The notes under the pieces: model-generated | Database searches by the model: none | Seen by the model: the letters and a program-made list of their open reading frames with translations, nothing else | What the model was told of the DNA's origin: nothing | Program-made: the position numbers and the translations under genes | Shown here: in pieces, positions 9,701 to 18,324 of the stretch | Position numbering within the stretch: position 1 is the stretch's first letter | How the letters are laid out: every line of letters starts with the position of its first letter | Assembly: GCA_022712315.1 (NCBI GenBank) | Contig: JALAGS010000235.1 | Location: 62,001-126,000, forward strand | Length of the DNA stretch: 64,000 nucleotides | From: Sphingobacterium sp. | GTDB taxonomy: Bacteria; Bacteroidota; Bacteroidia; Sphingobacteriales; Sphingobacteriaceae | Reading direction: 5' to 3'

Positions 9701-9918
9701 AGAACGTCAATGTTGGTTATACATTCAAAACGCCTTTTAAGGGCCTGAATGCACTTTACATTTATGCCAGTGCAACCAATCTTTTGACCATAACAGATTA
9801 CAGCTGGTTTGATCCAGATGTAAATGCATTTGGTGGTGACGCCTCCCGTAAAGGTGTCGATATTTATTCATATCCGAGCAGCAAAACGTTTTCGCTTGGG
9901 TTTAAAGCCGATTTTTAA
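6721..9918 (+). CDS. SusC-like TonB-dependent receptor of the mannan locus
   Basis: 1065 residues, normal for SusC. Signal peptide about residues 1-21, carboxypeptidase D regulatory-like domain about 24-103 (QLSGQVINQQSNLPIAGATV), then DEVVVVGYGKVKKRDLSGAV at the start of the plug. The plug ends near DIESIEVLKDASATAIYGSR and TTKRG. The rest is a 22-strand-type barrel with LKLRASYGRTGNQG and a closing GFKADF. It forms the outer membrane importer with the SusD encoded nine bases downstream and would take up manno-oligosaccharides, as judged from the enzymes in the same operon. This is the first gene of a run of ten same-strand genes with little or no spacing. Confidence 0.95.
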   Translation: MIKKIFYACMVASLSPMLTFAQKMQLSGQVINQQSNLPIAGATVRSGAGQTTLTDKNGQYKLEVSVGDNLYISFLGMETRTLKIDNRNSIKVYLIPKSDVLDEVVVVGYGKVKKRDLSGAVSQVKAADILAGNPAPSINQALQGRMAGVTVNQNDGAPGAGVSITIRGTNSFSTNSQPLYIVDGIPFDMASTPTSSANENNNQTANALASINPNDIESIEVLKDASATAIYGSRGANGVVLITTKRGENGNEKVELNANFGLATLGRKVKMLGPFDYATYINEQAVNSKNYEGVDYQILPYPGTWSYPTINGKPVTTSGKYQPSPEDFLNQGLRTDQYGNQTLVQGADWQDEIYQKGFSQEYNLSVSGGSEKGWHMFSGNFLNQGGTIKKSDYQRVALRTNIGRKVRSWLELGANINYTNGLTNFAKSNAYDYGIIRSALIFPVTYGPDMSTIESDQLNWLASNPGVYVNTAKDQLRANNVFSSSYASVKLLPFLTFRQNLGFSYSNNNRNTYYNRNTQEGRTPKNGSAGQSDNWYQSLTSESLLSFDKTFQQVHSLNAVAGFTYEQANYSAKSMTATNFPNDITGEFDMAAGLNPGPLVSSRGRTQLASVLARANYSYKGKYIATASFRRDGSSRLTEGQKFANFLSGALAWRISEEQFVKNLGVFNDLKLRASYGRTGNQGVNAYQTRAYLAVANYPLGGALSSGFAEVDWRGALNKNLKWETTDQYNLGLDMAFLNNRIQFTIDAYYKKTNDLLQNVNIASSNGMRTQWVNSGYVTNKGLELTGKFNAIDRDSFKWNIDANISFNRNAIGGLAADRFAERLWYNADNIFIQRNGMPIGSMFGYVEDGFYDNEAEVRADQTYAHASNAVVRSKLGEIKYRDLNGDGQITASDRTIIGNTNPDFVFGLTNNFKYKDFTLGFFWQGSIGNDIFNGNLIDMKMANIGNISQDIYDSRWTEENKQHARWPKAVSTYNRTMLTSDRYVEDGSYVRLKNVNVGYTFKTPFKGLNALYIYASATNLLTITDYSWFDPDVNAFGGDASRKGVDIYSYPSSKTFSLGFKADF

Positions 9919-9927
9919 CCAAATCTA

Positions 9928-11712
9928 ATGATGATTGTCATGCGTACTAAAAATTATAAATTATATATAAAATATGCCTTATTGGCTTCGATAGGAATGA
10001 CAGGTTTAAGTTCCTGTGAGAAAATGCTGGAAGAAAAGAAGTTCGATTTTATAGACCCACAGGATATTCCAGATTCGGATGAAGGGGTGAATCAATGGGT
10101 AGTAGGTACCTATAGCAAGCTTCTGGACGATATGTTTCGCTGGAGCTTATTTCCGCCGGCCCTTGAGTTCGACTGCGATTATATGACGGGGCCCGACTGG
10201 TCTTTTGGTTCCCTGGGCGCCGGAAATTTTCAGAACAATGAATACACTTCGGGCATGTGGGAAAAACCTTATGCGATTATTCATCGGGCCAACCTAGCCC
10301 TTGAGAATATTGAACCCATGACCAAAGCTTCGGAAGCAGCAAAGAATAATGGGATTGGTGAACTCTATTTCCTAAAAGCTTATTCTTACTTTCTCTTGGT
10401 GCGTGCATTCGGCGAGGTGCCCATCCGGAACGCTTCTGTCAATTCGGGTGCCGACCTCAACCAGCCACGTCAGCCGATCAGTAAAGTGTATGAGCATATC
10501 ATTGAATTGTTAACCAAGGCTGAGGGATTGCTCTATAAAAATACAGATAGTAGATTTCAGGAAGGCCGTGTATCGGCGGGAGCGGCAGCGTCTTTATTGG
10601 CGAAAGTGTATGTCACGATGGCATCGGGATCGTTGGCCTCAGGCAACGTAACCGTCAGAGGGGGACAGCCCTACACCATGAATGGTAGTGAAAAGGTGTA
10701 CACCAATCCTGTATCTTTCGTGGTCAGCAAAAAACAGGTGGCCGGTTATGAAGGGTTTAATGCAAAGGAGTATTTCGGAAAAGCACGCGATAAAGCATTG
10801 CAGGTCATCAATGGCGAGTACGGCAATTATGGCCTCTTGAGCTACGATAATCTATGGTCGCGGGCAAACAAGAATAAAACCGAACATATATGGACCTTAC
10901 AGTCAATGTCGGCTGATGAAAAGTATGGCGTCACCTTTTCACAAGGGTATAATGGAACGGTCAATGACCAAGGTAATATACAGACCGGACTATGGTGGGG
11001 TATGCGCGACCATTGGTACAAACTGTTTGAAAGTAAAGACTTACGCATTGTGAAAGGGGTGATGCACCGCTGGATAAGGCAAGGGGATGATTCCAGCTGG
11101 GGGGGCGGATCATATTATCCTAATAACGAAGAGTATACGAAGAAAGCAAAGGGTTATACCGACGACCAAGGCAATTGGGTACCGCCGGTAGCACCATTTA
11201 ACGATGGAGCACAATACCGTAGCGAAAAATCACCCGCCTTTTTAGCTTACCTTACAAAATATAGTGATGTCAGCAACAATAAACTGGAACGAACAGATGC
11301 ACCTTGGTATTTCCTACGCTTTGCTGATGTGTTACTCATCTATGCGGAGGCTGCCAATGAGGCTGACAACAGCACGGCGGCACGTACATTGGCTTTGGCA
11401 AAACTCAATCAGGTGCGCGAAAGAAGCCATGCGACACCTCGCCGACTTACGGGAGACGGTAATATCGATAATCAAAGCGCATTCCGCTCGGCAGTGTTGG
11501 AAGAGCGAGCCATGGAATTTGCGCTTGAAGGGGACCGCCGGTGGGATTTGATCCGTTGGGGTATTTACCTTGATGTGATGAATAAAATTGGTGGTACGGA
11601 TGAAGTTGGCGTCGTGAAAATACGGACAGACAAACATTTGCTTTACCCTATACCTAATTCGGAAGTGGGCGTCAACACGACGATCACATCAAATAATCCC
11701 GGTTGGAACTAA
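9928..11712 (+). CDS. SusD/RagB-like glycan-binding lipoprotein of the mannan locus
   Basis: 594 residues. Lipoprotein signal with Cys in TGLSSCEKML; three in-frame ATGs (9928, 9931, 9940) could initiate and do not change the mature protein. TPR-like helices include YFLKAYSYFLLVRAFGEVPI. The C-terminal SusD signature is FLRFADVLLIYAEAANEA, then EERAMEFALEGDRRWDLIRWG and LLYPIPNSEV. It sits as a lid on the SusC barrel and binds the oligosaccharide at the cell surface. The long insert between residues about 340 and 440 is Trp- and Tyr-rich, fitting glycan contact. Confidence 0.94.
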   Translation: MMIVMRTKNYKLYIKYALLASIGMTGLSSCEKMLEEKKFDFIDPQDIPDSDEGVNQWVVGTYSKLLDDMFRWSLFPPALEFDCDYMTGPDWSFGSLGAGNFQNNEYTSGMWEKPYAIIHRANLALENIEPMTKASEAAKNNGIGELYFLKAYSYFLLVRAFGEVPIRNASVNSGADLNQPRQPISKVYEHIIELLTKAEGLLYKNTDSRFQEGRVSAGAAASLLAKVYVTMASGSLASGNVTVRGGQPYTMNGSEKVYTNPVSFVVSKKQVAGYEGFNAKEYFGKARDKALQVINGEYGNYGLLSYDNLWSRANKNKTEHIWTLQSMSADEKYGVTFSQGYNGTVNDQGNIQTGLWWGMRDHWYKLFESKDLRIVKGVMHRWIRQGDDSSWGGGSYYPNNEEYTKKAKGYTDDQGNWVPPVAPFNDGAQYRSEKSPAFLAYLTKYSDVSNNKLERTDAPWYFLRFADVLLIYAEAANEADNSTAARTLALAKLNQVRERSHATPRRLTGDGNIDNQSAFRSAVLEERAMEFALEGDRRWDLIRWGIYLDVMNKIGGTDEVGVVKIRTDKHLLYPIPNSEVGVNTTITSNNPGWN

Positions 11713-11735
11713 CGTAAACCTAAATTTGAAAAATC

Positions 11736-12890
11736 ATGAAATTATTTAATCAATCCATAGTATTTACTTTGTTGTCAGGATGCCTTTCCATGGGTGTAAT
11801 CTCCTGCCAGAAAGATATTGTTAACTACAACGATGGATACGACGACCAGTTGACTTCAAACGGGCCTCCCGTTATCGAAAAAGTCTCCACAGCGGCCGAT
11901 CTAAACGCGGGAATTACCAGTGCAGCATTGACCGATATGATTGTCATACAGGGTAATAATCTTGCCGAGATGAAGTCTATCAAAATCAATGATGTAGAGG
12001 TAGACCTGGCGACGGTATACGCCGTAAGATCCCGTATTACATTACCTATACCCCGTATCGTGCCCTCCACGGTTACCAATAAGGTGACTGTTGAAACGGC
12101 AAAAGGAAGTACGGACTTCCCTTTTGAAGTAAAAATTCCGAATCTGGTCATCGAGGGGCTATATAATGAGTTTATTGCTGCTGGAGATACGGCTATTCTC
12201 GTCGGTAAATATTTGGATCTCTATAAATTGGATACCTTGGAAGGGAAATTTTTGCTTAATAATACCGAATTAAAGCCCCTCCGCAGTGTCGCAGACTCAG
12301 TCTATTTTATTGTTCCCCCTGGGACGGCGGACGGTGCTACGCTATCGTTTTCAAGTCCTTTGATAGAGGTTCCAAAACAGGTGAAATTTCGGGATAAAGG
12401 AATCTCCATGCTCGATATCAAATCCCTATCGGCGTACGTGACAGATGGAAAAGCAAGTGGCGATCCGGCTATATTGCCTGGCTTTGATCGTTTTTTACGC
12501 GTCCGTCAATCTTTTGGAGCTTGGTCCTGGAATGGTATTTTTTGGTCAGGCTTTGACCTGAATGATGCTGCGATATTGGCCAATCCCAAAGATTATTACG
12601 TCAAATTTGAAATCAACACCAAAAGTACGGCTTCCATTAGTCAGGGAAACTTTATCCTTGGTGGCGATAGACAGGAGACACGTTACAATCCGGCCGAGAA
12701 TGGCGCGCTGAATACTTATGGTCAATGGAAGACTATGCGGATAGATTTGACCGAATTTTATAAAGATGCCTCTCAGAGCAATGGGACGTATCTGAAAGCA
12801 GGATGGAATGCTTTCGTATTTTCTTACCAGCCTATTGTAGATGTCGATGACGACTTTAGCGTGTGCAATTTCCGGATTGTCAAAAAATAG
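11736..12890 (+). CDS. Surface glycan-binding lipoprotein (SGBP) with IPT/TIG-like domain
   Basis: 384 residues. Lipoprotein signal ending GVISCQKD. Residues about 45-130 form an IPT/TIG-like beta-sandwich (ALTDMIVIQGNNLAEMKSIKIND), with a second similar unit from about 135. The C-terminal half is Trp-rich (SFGAWSWNGIFWSGFDLND, GQWKTMRIDLTEF) and resembles the carbohydrate-binding domain of SusE-position proteins. It follows susD by 23 bases. The known role of such proteins is to hold polysaccharide at the surface for the endo-enzymes. The fold is judged from pattern only. Confidence 0.8.
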   Translation: MKLFNQSIVFTLLSGCLSMGVISCQKDIVNYNDGYDDQLTSNGPPVIEKVSTAADLNAGITSAALTDMIVIQGNNLAEMKSIKINDVEVDLATVYAVRSRITLPIPRIVPSTVTNKVTVETAKGSTDFPFEVKIPNLVIEGLYNEFIAAGDTAILVGKYLDLYKLDTLEGKFLLNNTELKPLRSVADSVYFIVPPGTADGATLSFSSPLIEVPKQVKFRDKGISMLDIKSLSAYVTDGKASGDPAILPGFDRFLRVRQSFGAWSWNGIFWSGFDLNDAAILANPKDYYVKFEINTKSTASISQGNFILGGDRQETRYNPAENGALNTYGQWKTMRIDLTEFYKDASQSNGTYLKAGWNAFVFSYQPIVDVDDDFSVCNFRIVKK

Positions 12891-12894
12891 GAGG
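12889..12894 (+). promoter_or_regulatory. Strong Shine-Dalgarno that decides a TTG start
   Basis: AGGAGG overlaps the stop codon of the SGBP gene (12888-12890) and stands six bases before TTG 12901. Clear Shine-Dalgarno sequences are rare in Bacteroidota, so this is good support for the TTG start of the GH5 gene. Confidence 0.6.
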
Positions 12895-12900
12895 TTACAG

Positions 12901-13890
12901 TTGAAAAGGTATTTATATAGCAGTTTGATCCTATTGGCCTTGGTGCTATCTGCATCCTGTCGAACAAAATTGACCAGTCCAAAACCTGACGCCAGCACTG
13001 TCGTAGCTCGACATGGTCAGCTCCGCGTGCTGGGCACGGCACTAGTTGATGCGCGCTCCGATACTGTGGCCCTCCATGGTGTAAGCCTGGGCTGGCACAA
13101 CTGGTGGCCGCGCTTTTATAATGCGCAGACCATTGACTGGCTTACAAAAGACTGGAATATCCGGGTTGTCCGAGCTGCTATTGGTGTAGAGCCTGATAAA
13201 GGCTACTTACAAAATCCAGAAGCAGCGCTAAAAAACTTATATGCCGTGGTCGATGCAGCAATAGCAGCGGGAATATACGTTATTGTGGACTGGCACGCAC
13301 ACCAACTACATCCGCAGCAGGCAAAGGAATTTTTTCGCCTTGTGGCACAGAAGTACGGAACGTATCCGAATGTCATTTATGAGATTTTTAATGAGCCCAT
13401 GGATACCAGCTGGACTGAAATTCAGGCCTATGCACAAGAGGTGATCCCCGCCATTCGTGCGATCGACCCGGATAATATCATTTTGGTCGGGTGCCCCAAT
13501 TGGGATCAGGATATACACCTTGTGGCTGATAAGCCACTAGTGGGGTTTAGCAACCTGATGTATACGGTACATTTCTATGCAGGCACCCACAAGCAGTTTC
13601 TTCGCGAACGCGCGGAATATGCACTTGGCAAAGATATCCCAATTTTTGTGTCGGAATGTGCAGGGATGAATGCCGATGGTGATGGGCCGGTCGATGGGGC
13701 CGAATGGCAAACCTGGAAGGAATGGATGGCGGTACATAAACTCAGCTGGGTAGCTTGGTCTATTGCAGACAAAAATGAAAGCTGTTCTATGATTAAAGAT
13801 CAGCAGGTACCTGCAAGTGGCTGGTCTGACAGCCAGCTTAAATCCTGGGGAAAAATGGTGCGGCAAGATTTAAAAACGATCAATAAATGA
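12901..13890 (+). CDS. GH5-family endo-beta-glucanase/mannanase lipoprotein
   Basis: 329 residues from TTG 12901, chosen because a consensus Shine-Dalgarno precedes it and because the product then begins with a lipoprotein signal (LALVLSASC, lipid-modified Cys20). The GH5 TIM barrel is complete. Acid/base Glu165 is in VIYEIFNEPMD, the nucleophile Glu252 in PIFVSECAG, with WHNWWP, VIVDWHAH and YTVHFYAGTH supplying other active-site residues. The pattern resembles the Cel5A-like subgroup (GH5_2). In this operon it probably cuts glucomannan or galactomannan chains at the cell surface; pure cellulase activity cannot be excluded. Its last four bases overlap the next gene (ATGA). Confidence 0.88.
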   Translation: MKRYLYSSLILLALVLSASCRTKLTSPKPDASTVVARHGQLRVLGTALVDARSDTVALHGVSLGWHNWWPRFYNAQTIDWLTKDWNIRVVRAAIGVEPDKGYLQNPEAALKNLYAVVDAAIAAGIYVIVDWHAHQLHPQQAKEFFRLVAQKYGTYPNVIYEIFNEPMDTSWTEIQAYAQEVIPAIRAIDPDNIILVGCPNWDQDIHLVADKPLVGFSNLMYTVHFYAGTHKQFLRERAEYALGKDIPIFVSECAGMNADGDGPVDGAEWQTWKEWMAVHKLSWVAWSIADKNESCSMIKDQQVPASGWSDSQLKSWGKMVRQDLKTINK

Positions 13891-15668
13891 AGAAGTATAT
13901 AAAAACTGTACTATTGATGACGTTATGTGGGTCTGCATGTCTACAGGGGTATGCGCAGAAGCAGCCTAATAATAGTTTGGTAAACGATTTTGGTGTGGAT
14001 TGGAAATTTCATGCTGGTGAAGGCAGGGACAGTAGTTGGAGCACAACGGATTATCAGGATAATCATTGGGCAAACGTGGTATCCAATAAACTACTCAAAG
14101 AGCAGGGACAAAAATTGGATCAGGGTTTTGGCTGGTATCGTAAGAAATTGACCTTTCCTGCTCAGATGCAGCAAAAAATTGCTGCGGCTGAAGGTGTCAC
14201 AATTGACCTCGGTCAGTTTGCAGCCTGTGAGGAGGTTTACGTCAATGGAATGTTAGTCGGTAAAACCGGAGAATTTCCGCAGAATTTTGCAGGCTATTTT
14301 GATCATGAGCGCAAGTATTTTGTACCACTCGAAGCGCTTGACCTGAAGGGCGAAAACCTGATTGCTATCAAATTTTTTGATGGCTGGAGTTCCGCTGGCG
14401 GCTTCCTGAATGCAGCTGTGATGAAGGTCGTGCCGGCATCTACAGTGGATAAGCTTAAACTTAAAGTCAACGTCCAAGATGAGGATTATATTTTCCTAGG
14501 AAGTGATCGTATCGCAATTGCGCCGACCATTGAAAATAAGGGCAAAAAATCACTGAAGGCAACCTTGAAAATTTCGTTGATGACGGATGCCTATAAACCG
14601 ATCAAATCACAGGAATTGAAGGTTGTTATTCCTGCGCATGCAACAGCTCCTTTGGGCACCTTTGGATTAAAAAATGCCGAACCGGGATTTTACCGCTATA
14701 AGGTCTCTGTGGAGATCGACGGAGGACAAAAACTGGAAGAGCAGGTCAATATAGGCTATGAGCCTGAAAAGATTGCTTCGCCAAACGATGAAGCAGCAGA
14801 TTTTGACAAATTCTGGAAAGCGAATAAAGCGCAGCTTGATCGCGTACAGCCAGATTATCAGTTGATGCTGATTCCGGAGCAGTCCAAACTCGATTATGAG
14901 ATGTACCATGTGTCCATGCGTTCGCTAGACAATGAACTTATCATGGGGTATTATGCTAAACCTAAAAAGGCAGGAAAGCATCCCGTTATTGTAGAATATA
15001 TGGGCTACGGATCTAAGCCTTATTTCCCAAATCAGTCCTGGGATGGCTTTGCCTATTTTGTGCTTTCTATCCGGGGACAGGCATTGAATGAAAAGTCCAA
15101 TCATTTTGGTACCTGGTTTACCTACGGTATAGATAATAAAGATAATTATTATTACCGTGGTGCTTTTATGGATGTACTGCGTGCGCTGGATTTTGTCAGC
15201 TCACGGGATGAAATAGATGGCGAACGAATCGTTGTGCGTGGATCAAGTCAGGGGGGCGCATTGTCGGTCGCTGCCGCTTCATTGGATCCTCGGGTAAAGG
15301 CGCTGGCTATCGGTATTCCCTTTTTGTCTGATTTTGAGGATTATTTCAAAATCGCACCCTGGCCAAAATCGGATGTAGACAATTACATCAAACAACATCC
15401 CGAAGTAAGCTGGAAACAGGTATACAATACGCTTTCCTATTTTGATATTAAAAATTTGGCCAGCCGTATCCGCGTGCCATTGGTCATGGGGATAGGGGTA
15501 CAGGATAATGTATGTCCGCCACATATCAATTTTGCGGCTTATAACCGGGTCAAGAGTGAAAAGTCATGGATGGCATTCCCGACCTACGGACATAGTACAG
15601 GTAATGCGTTTCATGTGGCAGGATTGGATCTGTTTCGGCGCGTCCTGCATGTTGAACAACCACAATAA
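13887..15668 (+). CDS. Secreted CE7 acetyl esterase with N-terminal beta-sandwich domain
   Basis: 593 residues. Signal peptide about 1-23. Residues about 30-185 look like the galactose-binding-like jelly roll found in glycosidases and sialate esterases (GFGWYRKKLTFP, EVYVNGMLVGKTGEFP). Residues about 300-590 are an acetylxylan-esterase-type alpha/beta hydrolase (CE7). Nucleophile Ser454 is in RGSSQGG, Asp540 in GVQDNVCPP and His569 in PTYGHS. It would remove O-acetyl groups from mannan or other hemicellulose so that the GH5 and GH26 enzymes can act. The gene overlaps GH5 by four bases. The two-domain form is longer than simple CE7 enzymes, which have about 320 residues. Confidence 0.88.
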   Translation: MKKYIKTVLLMTLCGSACLQGYAQKQPNNSLVNDFGVDWKFHAGEGRDSSWSTTDYQDNHWANVVSNKLLKEQGQKLDQGFGWYRKKLTFPAQMQQKIAAAEGVTIDLGQFAACEEVYVNGMLVGKTGEFPQNFAGYFDHERKYFVPLEALDLKGENLIAIKFFDGWSSAGGFLNAAVMKVVPASTVDKLKLKVNVQDEDYIFLGSDRIAIAPTIENKGKKSLKATLKISLMTDAYKPIKSQELKVVIPAHATAPLGTFGLKNAEPGFYRYKVSVEIDGGQKLEEQVNIGYEPEKIASPNDEAADFDKFWKANKAQLDRVQPDYQLMLIPEQSKLDYEMYHVSMRSLDNELIMGYYAKPKKAGKHPVIVEYMGYGSKPYFPNQSWDGFAYFVLSIRGQALNEKSNHFGTWFTYGIDNKDNYYYRGAFMDVLRALDFVSSRDEIDGERIVVRGSSQGGALSVAAASLDPRVKALAIGIPFLSDFEDYFKIAPWPKSDVDNYIKQHPEVSWKQVYNTLSYFDIKNLASRIRVPLVMGIGVQDNVCPPHINFAAYNRVKSEKSWMAFPTYGHSTGNAFHVAGLDLFRRVLHVEQPQ

Positions 15669-15710
15669 ATAAAACATACACAAGAACTTACTTTATATTT
15701 AATTCGAATC

Positions 15711-16880
15711 ATGAGTACATTATTTGAACAACGTCTAAAAGATGTTGAAGCAGATCACTTTGCCTTATTAGAAAGAAAAAATCATCCGGTTAAGGAAAAC
15801 AATGGCATTTACCAACGCTATGAATACCCTGTCGTGACAGCAGCTCATACCCCGATTTTCTGGCGGTATGATTTAAATGAACAAAGCAACCCATTTTTGA
15901 TGGAGCGCTTTGGCATTAATGGAACCTTTAATGCCGGTGCTATCAAATGGAATGATAAATACCTGTTGGTGGTACGGGTCGAGGGGAACGACCGGAAGTC
16001 CTTTTTCGCAATAGCCGAAAGTCCCAATGGGGTTGACAACTTTAAATTCTGGGATTTCCCGATCGATCTACCCGAAACCAGTAATCCCGATACGAATGTT
16101 TATGATATGCGTTTGACGGCACATGAAGACGGCTGGATTTACGGCATTTTCTGTGCTGAACGTAAAGATCCAACTGCGGCCGCAGGAGATCTTTCTTCGG
16201 CGATAGCCACCGCAGGCATTGTGCGCACAAAAGATCTGAAACATTGGGAAAGGTTACCCGATCTGATTTCAAAAAGCCAGCAGCGTAACGTTGTCCTGCA
16301 TCCCGAATTTGTCAACGGAAAGTATGCTTTGTATACCCGCCCCCAGGATGGCTTTATCGATACTGGAAGTGGCGGTGGAATCGGATGGGGGGTAGTAGAC
16401 ACCATGGAGAATGCCGTAGTGCAGGAGGAAAAAATCATCAATCATCGGTATTATCATACCATCAAAGAGCTGAAAAATGGGGAAGGACCTGCGCCGATCA
16501 AAACCGATAAAGGCTGGCTTCATCTCGCGCATGGCGTCCGTGCCTGTGCCGCAGGGCTTCGGTATGTTTTGTATGTCTACCTGACGGATCTGGATGCTCC
16601 AGAAAAACTGATTGCTGAACCCGCAGGTCATCTTATGGCCCCAATGGGAGAAGAACGTATCGGTGATGTCTCCAATGTGCTCTTTAGTAACGGCTGGATC
16701 GCCGATGATGATGGCACAGTATACCTGTATTACGCATCAAGCGATACACGTATGCACGTGGCGGTGTCATCAGTGGAAAAACTGCTAGACTATTGCCTCT
16801 CGACAGCGGCGGATGGTATGCGATCGAAAACTTCCGTTGACACCCTGGCGAGGATTATTTCGAAAAATTTGAAACGATAA
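15711..16880 (+). CDS. GH130 4-O-beta-D-mannosyl-D-glucose phosphorylase
   Basis: 389 residues without signal peptide, so cytoplasmic. It matches the GH130_1 family of mannosylglucose phosphorylases. FGINGTFNAGAIKWNDKYLLVVRVEG is the phosphate- and sugar-binding start of the five-bladed propeller. Asp132 in NVYDMRLTAHEDGW is the expected proton donor, and later blades carry VVLHPEFVNGKYALYTRP and GWLHLAHGVR. The known enzyme converts beta-mannosyl-1,4-glucose plus phosphate to mannose 1-phosphate and glucose. Together with the 2-epimerase at 18325 it forms the published mannobiose route of Bacteroides fragilis. Exact specificity is inferred from family and context. Confidence 0.92.
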   Translation: MSTLFEQRLKDVEADHFALLERKNHPVKENNGIYQRYEYPVVTAAHTPIFWRYDLNEQSNPFLMERFGINGTFNAGAIKWNDKYLLVVRVEGNDRKSFFAIAESPNGVDNFKFWDFPIDLPETSNPDTNVYDMRLTAHEDGWIYGIFCAERKDPTAAAGDLSSAIATAGIVRTKDLKHWERLPDLISKSQQRNVVLHPEFVNGKYALYTRPQDGFIDTGSGGGIGWGVVDTMENAVVQEEKIINHRYYHTIKELKNGEGPAPIKTDKGWLHLAHGVRACAAGLRYVLYVYLTDLDAPEKLIAEPAGHLMAPMGEERIGDVSNVLFSNGWIADDDGTVYLYYASSDTRMHVAVSSVEKLLDYCLSTAADGMRSKTSVDTLARIISKNLKR

Positions 16881-16908
16881 TCACTAATTTTATTGCAAGA
16901 CGAGAATA

Positions 16909-18303
16909 ATGAGTAAAACTGAACATATCACACTCAAAGAAAAAATAGGCTACGGACTTGGCGATGCTGCTTCTTCCATGTTCTGGAAATTGTTTGGCAT
17001 GTACCTCATGTTTTTCTATACCGATATATTCGGGTTAGAAGCGAAAGTGGTGGGAACAATGTTTTTGGTCACTCGGGTCTGGGATTCTTTGTTTGATCCG
17101 ATCATAGGCGTGTTGGCTGATCGTACGCAGTCGAAGTGGGGTAAATTTAGACCCTATCTGTTATATGTCGCACTGCCATTCGGTGTGATTGGTGTATTTA
17201 CATTCTATACCCCAGCAATCACTGCTGGAGGAAAGATTGTATATGCTTATCTGACCTATTCGGTCATGATGATGGTCTATTCGGCTATTAATGTGCCTTA
17301 CGCATCTTTGTTAGGGGTGATAAGTTCATCTCCTAAAACGAGAAGTGTGCTGGCAACCTTCCGAATGAGCTTTGCTTATTTAGGAAGCTTCGTAACATTA
17401 TTGCTTTTCAATCCACTGGTCAATTTTTTTAGCGGGGGAGATAGTGATATCGAAGCACAGCAACAGGGGTGGGTAATGGCTGTGGCCGTCATCGCTGTGT
17501 GCTGTGTGATTCTATTTATGCTCTGCTTTGCTTGGACTCGTGAACGGGTGCAGCCCGTAGTGGAGCAAAAAAGTAGTTTGAAACAGGATGTAAAAGATTT
17601 AATGAACAATAGCCCCTGGTGGATCTTACTGGGGGCAGGTATTTCTACTTTGGTATTCAACTCGATTCGGGATGGTGCAGCGCTGTATTACTTCAAATAT
17701 TACGTGCACGAAGAAAATTATGGCCGGATTGTACTGCTAAATATTCCATTTGTATTGAGCGGTCTTTACCTCGCATTGGGGCAGGCGGCCAATATTATTG
17801 GTGTGGTATTGGCGGCTCCATTAAGCAACAGTATTGGCAAGAAAAATACTTTTATCGTAACGATGCTTTTGGCAACGGTGGGTAGCATCCTCTTTTACTG
17901 GTTAGACAAAAGTCAATTGTGGGGCATTTTTGGTCTACAGGTGATCATCAGTATATGTGCAGGCGCTGTATTTCCATTGCTGTGGTCCATGTACGCGGAT
18001 TGTGCAGATTACTCTGAATTAAAGACAGGCAATCGGGCGACAGGATTGATCTTTAGCTCCTCTTCGATGAGTCAAAAATTGGGCTGGGCACTCGGAACTG
18101 CTGTAACGGGTTGGCTACTGGGTTATTTTGGTTTTCAGGCCAACCAGTTGCAATCAGATGAGACACTTGGTGGTATAAAAATGTTTCTCAGTCTATTTCC
18201 GGCGATAGGTACGCTGTTATCGATACTGTTTATCAGTTTTTATCCATTAACAGAAAGAAGGATACAAGAGATTACTGCTGAGCTCGACGAGCGTCGCAGT
18301 TGA
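16909..18303 (+). CDS. GPH-family sugar:cation symporter (MFS)
   Basis: 464 residues with about 12 membrane helices. The N-terminus has the GPH signature EKIGYGLGDAASSMFWKLFGMYLMFFYTD, followed by DSLFDPIIGVLADRTQSKWGKFRPYLL. The second half has LWSMYADCADYSELKTGNRATGLIFSS. It transports a disaccharide with Na+ or H+ across the inner membrane. Lying between the GH130 phosphorylase and the 2-epimerase, it is the best candidate for mannobiose entry into the cytoplasm. Confidence 0.92.
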   Translation: MSKTEHITLKEKIGYGLGDAASSMFWKLFGMYLMFFYTDIFGLEAKVVGTMFLVTRVWDSLFDPIIGVLADRTQSKWGKFRPYLLYVALPFGVIGVFTFYTPAITAGGKIVYAYLTYSVMMMVYSAINVPYASLLGVISSSPKTRSVLATFRMSFAYLGSFVTLLLFNPLVNFFSGGDSDIEAQQQGWVMAVAVIAVCCVILFMLCFAWTRERVQPVVEQKSSLKQDVKDLMNNSPWWILLGAGISTLVFNSIRDGAALYYFKYYVHEENYGRIVLLNIPFVLSGLYLALGQAANIIGVVLAAPLSNSIGKKNTFIVTMLLATVGSILFYWLDKSQLWGIFGLQVIISICAGAVFPLLWSMYADCADYSELKTGNRATGLIFSSSSMSQKLGWALGTAVTGWLLGYFGFQANQLQSDETLGGIKMFLSLFPAIGTLLSILFISFYPLTERRIQEITAELDERRS

Positions 18304-18324
18304 TACGAAAACAAAAGAAAAGGA

